From Clostridia bacterium (GTDB lineage: Bacteria > Bacillota > Clostridia > Christensenellales > Aristaeellaceae), in assembly GCA_024404395.1 (NCBI GenBank), contig JAKSPZ010000011.1, positions 1 to 11,491 on the forward strand: 11,491 nt of DNA, given 5' to 3'. This document shows, one piece after another, positions 1-5,634 of the stretch. Under the pieces are notes generated by a model. It made no database searches, was not told the origin of the DNA, and worked only from the letters and a program-made list of their open reading frames with translations. Position 1 is the stretch's first letter. Each line of letters begins with the position of its first letter. A program made the position numbers and the translations under genes.

Positions 1-506
1 GCCAATGCGATGGCGATCATCACGCGCTGACGCATACCGCCGGACAGCTCGTGGGGATACTGCTTCAGTCGGGCTTCCGGATTGGGGATCTCGACCTTCT
101 TCAGCAATTCCAGCGCACGGGCGCGGGCTTGTGCCTTGTTCATATGCTCATGGATCTTCAGAGACTCCGTCAGCTGCTGCTCAACATTGAACAGGGGGTT
201 CAGGGAGGTCATGGGATCCTGGAAGATCATGCCGATCTCCTTACCATGGATGGCGCGGAGCTCCTTGGCGTTCATCTTCAGCATGTCGCGGCCGTCGAAC
301 ACCAGACGGTCGGCGGTGATGTCCGCATAATCGGGGAGCAGTCCCATGACGGACAGCATGGTGACGGACTTGCCGGAACCGGACTCGCCGACGATGCCGA
401 TGGACTCACCGGCTTCCACGTTGAAGGAGACCTGACGGACGGCCTGAACGGTACCGACGCCGATGCGGAAGGAGGTATTCAGATTTTTGACTTCGAGCAA
501 AGACAT
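1..506 (-). CDS. oppD: Oligopeptide ABC transporter ATP-binding protein OppD, 3' part cut by window edge
   Basis: This is the ATPase subunit that powers peptide import through the OppB/OppC channel on the cytoplasmic face. The visible 168 residues begin MSLLEVKNL. They contain the Walker A motif GESGSGKS (residues 40-47), the Q-loop IFQDPMTSLNP (about 94-104), which is typical of the Opp/Dpp ATPase family, and the ABC signature LSGGMRQR (154-161). The window ends before Walker B, so the C-terminal half and its oligopeptide-transporter extension are not seen. The start at 506 is supported by AAGGAGG, which overlaps the oppC stop codon; only 12 nt separate the two genes, so it is cotranscribed with oppB and oppC. 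An oppF ATPase gene probably follows beyond the left edge (inference). DppD is the alternative name, because substrate cannot be told from the ATPase. Confidence 0.93.
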   Translation of the reverse strand, partial: MSLLEVKNLNTSFRIGVGTVQAVRQVSFNVEAGESIGIVGESGSGKSVTMLSVMGLLPDYADITADRLVFDGRDMLKMNAKELRAIHGKEIGMIFQDPMTSLNPLFNVEQQLTESLKIHEHMNKAQARARALELLKKVEIPNPEARLKQYPHELSGGMRQRVMIAIAL

Positions 507-518
507 CTTTATTCCTCC

Positions 519-1463
519 TTATTTCTTCATGCGGGGATCCAGCGCATCGCGCAGACCGTCGCCGATAAAGTTGAACGAGAACATGGTCAGGCAGATCGCC
601 GCCACGGGGAAGAGCATCTGATGAGGATACTGCGCCATGATCGGGATGGCGTCATTGGCGAGGGTGCCCCAGCTGGCCATGGGCGCGCGGATACCGATAC
701 CCAGGAAAGAGAGGAACGCCTCGGAGAAGATGGCGTTGGGGATCAGGAAAGCGGTGGAAACGATGATGGGACCCATGGCGTTGGGCACCAGATGAGACCA
801 CAGCAGATGTCCCGTGCTCGCGCCGGAAAGCCGCGCTGCCATGACATAATCGGAATGCTTCAGATGCATGACCTCGCTTCGGACCACGCGGGCGGTACCG
901 ATCCAGGAGGTAAAGCACAGCGCGAGAATGACCGAGAAGACATTGGAGCCGAAGATCAGCATGACGAGCAGAACGTACAGCAGGGAGGGCAGACTGGTCA
1001 GGATGTCGACGATGCGCATGAGCACCATATCCAGGGAACCGCCGATGTAGCCGGACAGACCGCCGTAGACGACGCCGATCAGGAAGTTGATCGCCGCCGC
1101 CACGATGCCGATGGTCAGGGAGATGCGGGCGCCGTACATGATGCGGATGAACTGGTCGCGTCCCATCTGGTCGGTACCGCAGAGGTGCTGCCAGGAAGGA
1201 CCGTTGTTCATGTGCGCCAGATCCATGCCGTCGTAGGAATACTGGGAGAACATGGGCACAAAGATGCAGGCGATGGCCATGATGATGATGACGATGGCGC
1301 CGCCCATGGCGAGGGGCTCACGGCGGAACCGCTGCCACACATCGTGCCAGTAAGTCGTACTGGGACGGACGATCTCATCCGCGTCACTGTCATCAATGCC
1401 GGGGACACACATCTCATCGGGCAGTGCGTCGTACACGTCCCGGCCGGGGATATTCAAAGGCAT
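519..1463 (-). CDS. oppC: Oligopeptide ABC transporter permease OppC
   Basis: This is the second membrane subunit of the peptide importer. The protein has 314 residues, normal for OppC. A polar N-terminal segment of about 50 residues precedes the first membrane helix (about 52-72). An external stretch follows, ending in the family motif GTDQMGRDQFIRIMYGAR (96-113), and then a five-helix permease core. The EAA-type loop that docks on the ATPase is at about 209-231 (AARLSGASTGHLLWSHLVP). The C-terminus GDGLRDALDPRMKK is typical of OppC/DppC. The gene starts 13 nt after oppB, with AAGGAGG overlapping the oppB stop codon, so translation of the two is probably coupled. The N-terminal tail is acidic and somewhat longer than in many DppC proteins. 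Peptide rather than nickel or sugar transport is inferred from the matching OppA. Confidence 0.94.
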   Translation of the reverse strand: MPLNIPGRDVYDALPDEMCVPGIDDSDADEIVRPSTTYWHDVWQRFRREPLAMGGAIVIIIMAIACIFVPMFSQYSYDGMDLAHMNNGPSWQHLCGTDQMGRDQFIRIMYGARISLTIGIVAAAINFLIGVVYGGLSGYIGGSLDMVLMRIVDILTSLPSLLYVLLVMLIFGSNVFSVILALCFTSWIGTARVVRSEVMHLKHSDYVMAARLSGASTGHLLWSHLVPNAMGPIIVSTAFLIPNAIFSEAFLSFLGIGIRAPMASWGTLANDAIPIMAQYPHQMLFPVAAICLTMFSFNFIGDGLRDALDPRMKK

Positions 1464-1476
1464 ACTTTGTTCCTCC

Positions 1477-2403
1477 TTATTTGCTCAGCTTAACGCGGGG
1501 ATCGATGATGGCCAGCAGGATGTCCGAGACCAGATTGCAGATGATGACGAACAGGCCGTAGAAGATGACGATACCCATGATCATGGTATAGTCGCGGTCG
1601 GTAACGGATCGGACGAAGTAGCGGCCGATGCCGGGAACCGCGAAGAGGTTCTCGACGACGAAGGAACCGGTCAGCAGACCCGCAACCAGAGGACCGAGGT
1701 AGGTAACAACGGGGGTGATGGCGTTCTTCAGCGCGTGCTTGGCAACGACGGCCAGCTCGCCGACGCCCTTTGCGCGGGCGGTGCGGATGTAGTCCTGCTG
1801 CAGCGCCTCAAGCATGGAAGAACGGGTCTGGCGGGCAATGTACGCGATGGGGTTGAAGGACAGGCAGGCAACGGGCAGGATGTAGTGCCTCCAGCTGGTC
1901 AGACCGAAGGACGGCAGCCAGTTGAGCACGCCCGCGAAGAGATACATCAGCAGGACGGAAATGACGAATACGGGGATCGAAATGCCGATGGTGGCGAAGA
2001 CCATGGAGAATCCGTCCATAAACTTTCCGCGATACACCGCCGCCAGCAATCCCAACGGTATGCCGATGATCAGAGACATCAGTACCGCGATGCCGCCGAC
2101 CTTGGCGGAAGACGGGAAGTGCTCGCCGATGATTGAGTTGACGGAAGTGTCGGTCTTCTTATAAGAAACGCCGAGATTTCCGTGAAGCAGCTGCTGCCAG
2201 AAGGTCACATACTGCTCCATGACGGGCTTGTCCAGTCCGTAGCTTGCGGCGATGCGCTCCAGGACCTCCGGGGGAACATTCTTCTGCTCCGCAGGACTGA
2301 AGGGGCTGCCGGGCATGGCATGCATCATAAAGAATGCGACGGTAATAAGGACCACAGCGGTCACGATACCCGCCAGCAGACGTTTGATAATATATTTCAG
2401 CAT
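1477..2403 (-). CDS. oppB: Oligopeptide ABC transporter permease OppB
   Basis: This is the first membrane subunit of the importer and the first gene of the minus-strand operon. From ATG 2403 it encodes 308 residues beginning MLKYIIKRLLAGI, the usual OppB/DppB start. The first helix is at about 9-29, followed by an extracellular domain containing YGLDKPVMEQY (55-65). The permease core follows, with the EAA loop TARAKGVGELAVVAKHALKN (208-227), the conserved FAVPGIGRYFV (254-264) and the C-terminal IIDPRVKL. An in-frame ATG at 2421 would add six residues but has no ribosome binding site, whereas GGAG lies 7 nt before 2403. A promoter with a perfect TATAAT lies just upstream, giving a leader of about 29 nt. 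Confidence 0.94.
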   Translation of the reverse strand: MLKYIIKRLLAGIVTAVVLITVAFFMMHAMPGSPFSPAEQKNVPPEVLERIAASYGLDKPVMEQYVTFWQQLLHGNLGVSYKKTDTSVNSIIGEHFPSSAKVGGIAVLMSLIIGIPLGLLAAVYRGKFMDGFSMVFATIGISIPVFVISVLLMYLFAGVLNWLPSFGLTSWRHYILPVACLSFNPIAYIARQTRSSMLEALQQDYIRTARAKGVGELAVVAKHALKNAITPVVTYLGPLVAGLLTGSFVVENLFAVPGIGRYFVRSVTDRDYTMIMGIVIFYGLFVIICNLVSDILLAIIDPRVKLSK

Positions 2404-2410
2404 CAAATCA

Positions 2411-2414
2411 CTCC
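2411..2414 (-). promoter_or_regulatory. Ribosome binding site that sets the oppB start at 2403
   Basis: On the minus strand, GGAG is followed by 7 nt and then ATG at 2403. The upstream in-frame ATG at 2421 is preceded by TGCATTTTT, with no purine-rich site. The shorter start also gives the usual MLKYIIKR N-terminus of OppB permeases. Confidence 0.75.
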
Positions 2415-2438
2415 GAAACATAAAAATGCAGTGTACCT

Positions 2439-2467
2439 ATTATAACGGTTCAAGATTAAGATTGCAA
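2439..2467 (-). promoter_or_regulatory. Sigma-A-type promoter for oppBCD
   Basis: Reading the minus strand, TTGCAA (2467-2462) is followed by a 17-nt spacer and a perfect TATAAT (2444-2439). The -35 matches the consensus at four of six positions. Transcription would start near 2432, about 29 nt before the oppB ATG. No competing -10 of this quality is seen between here and oppB. Confidence 0.75.
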
Positions 2468-2487
2468 CTCAAACTTAGGCGTTCATT

Positions 2488-2527
2488 CGTTTTTTGCCCG
2501 TTTTTTCGATAAAACTCGTGAAAAAAA
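2488..2527. repeat. Phased T/A tracts between the divergent opp promoters (possible curved DNA)
   Basis: Six-T tracts lie at 2490-2495 and 2501-2506, each within a direct repeat CGTTTTTT (2488-2495 and 2499-2506). A seven-A tract lies at 2521-2527. Their centres are about 11 and 20.5 bp apart, close to one and two helical turns, the arrangement known to give intrinsic bending. The block sits between the two promoters. A role in regulation is inference. Confidence 0.5.
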
Positions 2528-2537
2528 CCTGAAAATT
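2523..2537 (+). promoter_or_regulatory. Weak CodY-box-like site
   Basis: These 15 bases match the CodY consensus (AATTTTCWGAAAATT) at 11 of 15 positions. The right part, CTGAAAATT at 2529-2537, matches fully; the left half matches poorly. Peptide-transport operons are known CodY targets in Firmicutes. It lies 33 bp upstream of the oppA -35 box. In AT-rich DNA such a match can occur by chance, and the presence of CodY in this organism is not shown. Confidence 0.22.
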
Positions 2538-2570
2538 GAATAATTACGCTAAAAGTAAACGCATTTCTTC

Positions 2571-2598
2571 TTGACAAATCACCGATTCATGGTCTAAC
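2571..2598 (+). promoter_or_regulatory. Promoter for oppA with consensus -35 and extended -10
   Basis: A perfect TTGACA (2571-2576) is followed by a 16-nt spacer and TCTAAC (2593-2598). The -10 is weak (four of six), but TG at 2590-2591 gives an extended -10 (TGGTCTAAC). An alternative -10 is TAACAT at 2595-2600 with an 18-nt spacer. Transcription would start near 2605, giving a leader of about 70 nt before oppA. Confidence 0.7.
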
Positions 2599-2612
2599 AT
2601 TATTTTCAACCC

Positions 2613-2627
2613 TGACAAGGGGTGTCA
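2613..2627. repeat. Inverted repeat TGACA-N5-TGTCA in the oppA leader
   Basis: TGACA (2613-2617) and TGTCA (2623-2627) form a perfect 5-bp inverted repeat with AGGGG between. It starts about 8 nt after the predicted transcription start of oppA. It could be an operator or a small 5'-UTR hairpin; the sequence does not decide. Chance occurrence is possible at this length. Confidence 0.4.
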
Positions 2628-2630
2628 CAT

Positions 2631-2645
2631 GCGCTTTCAAAGCGC
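2631..2645. repeat. 15-bp palindrome in the oppA leader, operator or 5'-UTR hairpin
   Basis: GCGCTTT and AAAGCGC pair perfectly around a single central C. As RNA it can fold as a GCGCTT/AAGCGC stem with a three-base loop. An alternative pairing of ATGCGC (2629-2634) with GCGCAT (2644-2649) is also possible. It ends 17 nt before the GGAGG of oppA. Either a dimeric repressor site or an mRNA-protecting leader hairpin would fit. Confidence 0.5.
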
Positions 2646-2662
2646 GCATCCACTAATAAAAT

Positions 2663-2667
2663 GGAGG
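2663..2667 (+). promoter_or_regulatory. Ribosome binding site that sets the oppA start at 2676
   Basis: GGAGG lies 8 nt before ATG 2676. The open frame reaches back to a GTG at 2622, but that start would put 18 polar residues before the signal peptide and would use codons lying in the leader palindromes. ATG 2676 gives a normal MKKFLAALL signal-peptide start. Confidence 0.85.
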
Positions 2668-2675
2668 TTATCCCG

Positions 2676-4265
2676 ATGAAGAAGTTTCTGGCTGCTCTGC
2701 TGGTCCTGATGCTTTCTCTGTCCGTCATCGCTCTGCCCACTTTCGCAGAGGGTGAGAACATGATCCTGACCGCGATCGCCGACGACCCCGAGACCATGGA
2801 TCCCACCCCGTGCTCCTGGTCTCGGTCTCCCCGCGTTCTGCAGAACCTGTTCAAGGGCCTGTACAAGCTGGATGCCGACGGCGTCACCTATGTGCCCGCC
2901 ATGGCCGAAAGCTATGTGCTGTCCGATGACGGCCTGACCTACACCTTCACCCTGCGTGACGGCATGGTCTGGTCCGACGGCTCCCCCCTGACTGCTTATG
3001 ACTTTGAGTATTCCTGGCTCCGCGTTCTGGATCCCGAAGTCAACTCCAACTGCGCTTCCGACCTGTGGGTCGTCAAGAACGGTAAGGCTTACTACAACGG
3101 CGAGTGCGGCGTTGAAGAAGTCGGCGTCAAGGCCCTCGACGAGAAGACCTTCGAAGTCGTCGTTGAGACTCCCACCCCCTGGCTGATCAACCTGACCGCC
3201 ACCACCTCCTTCTTCCCCGTCTGCAAGGCAGTCGTCGAAGCCAACGAGAACTGGACCACCGATATCGCAACCTATATCTGCAACGGTCCCTTCATGCTCC
3301 AGGAGTACTCTTCTCTGTCCCGCCTGGTCATGGTTCCCAACCCCAACTACTACTGCGCCGACGAGATCAAGATCGACGGTGTTGTCTTCAACATCATCCC
3401 CGAAGCCGAAGCTGAGCTGACCGCTTATAAGAACGGCGAGCTGAACGTTTCCGGCAACCTGAACGGCAACGCTGTTGCTCAGTTCGCAGGCACCGACGAG
3501 TTCCACACCAGCGGCAAGATCGGTATCCAGTACTGCGACTTCAACTGCCAGCTGCCCGAGTTCTCCGACAAGCGCGTCCGTCAGGCTTTCGCAATGGCCA
3601 TCGACCGCAACGCTCTGCTGGATGCTCTCGGCATCGTCGAGCCCGCTGTCTACGGTTTCGTTCCCTACGCACAGCCCGCTCTGACCGATCCCACCAAGTC
3701 CTACCGTGAGATCGCCGGCGACATGTTCTCTGAGGACGTTGCTGCCGCTCAGGCTCTGCTTGCCGAGGCAGGCTATCCCAACGGCGAAGGCTTCCCCGTT
3801 GTCCAGATCGTCACCAAGAACGATCCCACCCAGAAGCTGATGGCTCAGATCATCGGTGAGATGTGGAAGGCCAACCTGGGCATCCAGTACGAGCCCGACA
3901 CCCGTGAGTCCAGCGTTTACTGGTCTGACCTGGCCGACGGTAAGTTCTCCGTTGACCGCAACGGCTACACCTGCGACTACACCTACTGCGGCGCCAACCT
4001 CGCCATCTGGGTCACCGGTTCCAACGCCTCCGAAAACGGCTGGGACGATCCGGTCTACGACGAGATGTACACCAACACCCTGTACATTGTCGATCCCGCT
4101 GAGCGTGAAGCTGCTCTGATCGAGTGCGAAAAGTATCTGGTCGACCAGATGCCCGGCATGCCCGTGTACTCCTACGACAACCAGTACCTGGTCAAGCCTG
4201 AGGTCAACGGTGTTATCTGCAACGCCATCGGCCACATCTACTACGAGTACTGCACCATCGGCTGA
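2676..4265 (+). CDS. oppA: Oligopeptide ABC transporter substrate-binding protein OppA
   Basis: This extracytoplasmic protein captures peptides and delivers them to OppB/OppC. It has 529 residues, a normal family length. Residues 1-24 form a signal peptide (MKKFLAALLVLMLSLSVIAL, then PTFA), with a plausible signal peptidase I cut before EGEN. The rest is an SBP_bac_5 domain: the opening TAIADDPETMDPTP, the segment LSDDGLTYTFTLRDGMVWSDG, and DKRVRQAFAMAIDR (298-311), the family's central motif. There is no lipobox cysteine, unlike most Gram-positive OppA proteins, yet the mature part has 13 cysteines. Codon use is strongly biased (CTG, AAC, TTC, CGT, GTC), suggesting high expression. The gene is divergent from oppBCD rather than in the same operon, and has its own promoter and terminator. 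Exact substrate (oligo- or dipeptide) is not known. Confidence 0.94.
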   Translation: MKKFLAALLVLMLSLSVIALPTFAEGENMILTAIADDPETMDPTPCSWSRSPRVLQNLFKGLYKLDADGVTYVPAMAESYVLSDDGLTYTFTLRDGMVWSDGSPLTAYDFEYSWLRVLDPEVNSNCASDLWVVKNGKAYYNGECGVEEVGVKALDEKTFEVVVETPTPWLINLTATTSFFPVCKAVVEANENWTTDIATYICNGPFMLQEYSSLSRLVMVPNPNYYCADEIKIDGVVFNIIPEAEAELTAYKNGELNVSGNLNGNAVAQFAGTDEFHTSGKIGIQYCDFNCQLPEFSDKRVRQAFAMAIDRNALLDALGIVEPAVYGFVPYAQPALTDPTKSYREIAGDMFSEDVAAAQALLAEAGYPNGEGFPVVQIVTKNDPTQKLMAQIIGEMWKANLGIQYEPDTRESSVYWSDLADGKFSVDRNGYTCDYTYCGANLAIWVTGSNASENGWDDPVYDEMYTNTLYIVDPAEREAALIECEKYLVDQMPGMPVYSYDNQYLVKPEVNGVICNAIGHIYYEYCTIG

Positions 4266-4280
4266 TCGCCATGGTAAATG

Positions 4281-4311
4281 CAACCCCGCGTTTTTCGCGG
4301 GGTTGTTTTTT
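4281..4311 (+). terminator. Rho-independent terminator after oppA
   Basis: CAACCCCGCG (4281-4290) and CGCGGGGTTG (4296-4305) form a perfect 10-bp stem with a TTTTT loop, followed by six T (4306-4311). It starts 15 nt after the oppA stop codon. The T tract ends one base before the ribosome binding site of the next gene, so it also acts as a boundary or attenuator for the dehydrogenase gene. Confidence 0.95.
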
Positions 4312-4326
4312 CGGGAGGGATTCTGA

Positions 4327-5121
4327 ATGAAGAGAGTTGCCATCGTCACCGGCGGGACCAGCGGCATCGGCCGCGCCGCCGTGAACGCGCTGCTGGATAA
4401 AGACGTCACCGTCTACGCCTTCTCCCGCCGCCCCGCAGACGTGGGCAGAGCGAAGCACATGGTCTGCGACGTCACCGACGAAGCAGCCGTCCGCAGCGCC
4501 GTGAACGCCGTCGCCGAAGCGGAGAACGGACAGATCGATATCCTCGTCAACTGCGCGGGCTTCGGCATCTCCGGAGCCTTTGAGTTCACCGAGTCCGAGG
4601 CCGCTCATCGGCAGATGGAGGTCAATGTCTTCGGCATGAACAACATGATCCGCGCCGTCCTCCCCCACATGCGGGCGCGAAAAGCGGGGCGCATCGTCAA
4701 TATCGGTTCCGTGGCGGGCATCGCCCCCATCCCCTTCCAGGCATGGTACGCCGCCTCCAAGGCCGCTGTTCATTCCCTGACCATGGCCGTCGCCAACGAG
4801 GTAAAGCCCTTCGGCATCACCGTCTGCGAGATCATGCCCGGCGACATCAAGACGGGCTTCACCGCCGCGCGGGACAAAAATAACGCCGGCGACGACGTCT
4901 ACGAAGGCCGCATCGCGCGGTCCGTCGCCACCATGGAGCACGATGAACAGAACGGCATGGATCCCGCCGCCGTGGGTCGCGCCATCGCCGCAAAAGCCCT
5001 GTGCCGCAACCCGAGACCCTATGTGGCAGTAGGCATCGTCTACAAAGCCCTGTCCCTCGTCGCCAAGCTCCTGCCCGCCAAACTGGTGAGATCGATCCTC
5101 TATCTCCTGTACGCCCGATAA
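4327..5121 (+). CDS. Short-chain dehydrogenase/reductase (SDR) family oxidoreductase
   Basis: This is a classical SDR, an NAD(P)-dependent oxidoreductase, probably cytoplasmic; its substrate is not identifiable. It has 264 residues. The cofactor motif TGGTSGIG is at 8-15 and NCAG at 75-78. Catalytic residues are N100, S128 (in IGSVAG), Y141 and K145 (YAASK), so the active site is complete. Arginines 34-35 at the end of the second beta strand favour NADP(H) over NAD (inference). The last 35 residues are hydrophobic and basic (IVYKALSLVAKLLPAKLV onward), suggesting an amphipathic tail that could touch the membrane or mediate assembly. GGGAGGGA lies 6 nt before the ATG. There is no room for its own promoter between the oppA terminator and the start, so it depends on readthrough or on a promoter inside oppA. 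Confidence 0.88.
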   Translation: MKRVAIVTGGTSGIGRAAVNALLDKDVTVYAFSRRPADVGRAKHMVCDVTDEAAVRSAVNAVAEAENGQIDILVNCAGFGISGAFEFTESEAAHRQMEVNVFGMNNMIRAVLPHMRARKAGRIVNIGSVAGIAPIPFQAWYAASKAAVHSLTMAVANEVKPFGITVCEIMPGDIKTGFTAARDKNNAGDDVYEGRIARSVATMEHDEQNGMDPAAVGRAIAAKALCRNPRPYVAVGIVYKALSLVAKLLPAKLVRSILYLLYAR

Positions 5122-5127
5122 AATTAC

Positions 5128-5156
5128 TTGCATTCTCATGGATATTGGGGTATAAT
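5128..5156 (+). promoter_or_regulatory. Promoter for the yloU-fakA operon
   Basis: A perfect TATAAT at 5151-5156 is preceded, after 17 nt, by TTGCAT (5128-5133), which keeps only the TTG of the -35 consensus. It starts just 6 nt after the SDR stop codon. Transcription would start near 5163, leaving a leader of about 58 nt before the ATG at 5221. A weak CTATA-N9-TATAG inverted repeat (5169-5187) lies in that leader. Confidence 0.75.
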
Positions 5157-5220
5157 TTATTTGTATCTCTATAGGTGAAATGTATAGTTTCCCGCCAATC
5201 CTTTATAGGAGGTTAGGAAT

Positions 5221-5571
5221 ATGGATTGCAAGTTCAATACCGAATTGGGTCAGATCACCGTTAACGACGAAGTCATCACCCGCGTAGCCGGCTATGCAGC
5301 GCTTGACTGCTACGGCATCGTCGGCATGGCCTCCAAGCGTTCCACCGACGGTCTCGTCCAGATGATGGGCCGCGAGAATCTTGGACGTGGCGTGAAGATC
5401 CGCGCCGCAGGCGACAAGGTTGACATCGATCTGTATATCATCGTCGAATACGGCATCTCCATCAGCGCCGTTGCCGCGTCCATCATCGAGACCGTAAAGT
5501 ATAAGGTCGAGACGCACGCGGGCGTGCCCGTCAATCGGGTCAACGTATTCGTTGAGGATATCCGGGTCTGA
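5221..5571 (+). CDS. Asp23/Gls24 family protein, YloU-like
   Basis: This is a small protein of 116 residues of the Asp23/Gls24 (alkaline shock) family. The middle carries the family pattern: VITRVAGYAALDCYGIVGM (18-36), then a glycine-rich turn, then VDIDLYIIVEYG and the closing VNRVNVFVEDIRV. There is no signal peptide or membrane segment, so it is cytoplasmic. Family members include YloU of Bacillus and the Staphylococcus envelope-stress protein Asp23, but the biochemical role is not established. GGAGG (5208-5212) lies 8 nt before the ATG. The next gene is fakA, the same pairing as yloU-yloV in Bacillus, which supports this being the YloU orthologue. The family call is firm; the function remains unknown. 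Confidence 0.9.
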   Translation: MDCKFNTELGQITVNDEVITRVAGYAALDCYGIVGMASKRSTDGLVQMMGRENLGRGVKIRAAGDKVDIDLYIIVEYGISISAVAASIIETVKYKVETHAGVPVNRVNVFVEDIRV

Positions 5572-5586
5572 CACTGATTTCAAGCA

Positions 5587-5621
5587 GTCCCCGACGGTCC
5601 TCACGGACGGTCGCATGGGAC
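5587..5621 (+). other. Imperfect 13-bp RNA hairpin between yloU and fakA
   Basis: GTCCC (5587-5591) pairs with GGGAC (5617-5621). After a three-base bulge (5614-5616), CGAC (5592-5595) pairs with GTCG (5610-5613). After a G-G mismatch, GTCC (5597-5600) pairs with GGAC (5605-5608) around the loop TCAC. The 3' base of the stem directly abuts AGGAGG, the fakA ribosome binding site (5622-5627). No T tract follows, so it is not a terminator. It may affect fakA translation or protect mRNA ends (inference). Confidence 0.5.
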
Positions 5622-5634
5622 AGGAGGATGTAGA

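Noticed and set aside
51..1493. 480-codon plus-strand open frame
   Set aside because: It is antisense to oppD and oppC and is strongly Asp/His/Gly-rich, a shadow frame.
2404..2421. ATG at 2421 as the oppB start
   Set aside because: It has no ribosome binding site, and the extra residues MFRSDL are not typical of OppB; GGAG supports ATG 2403.
2622..2675. GTG at 2622 as the oppA start
   Set aside because: It would place 18 polar residues before the signal peptide; GGAGG supports ATG 2676.
2637..4409. 590-codon minus-strand open frame
   Set aside because: It is antisense to oppA, which has a signal peptide, promoter, ribosome binding site and terminator. The antisense product resembles no family.
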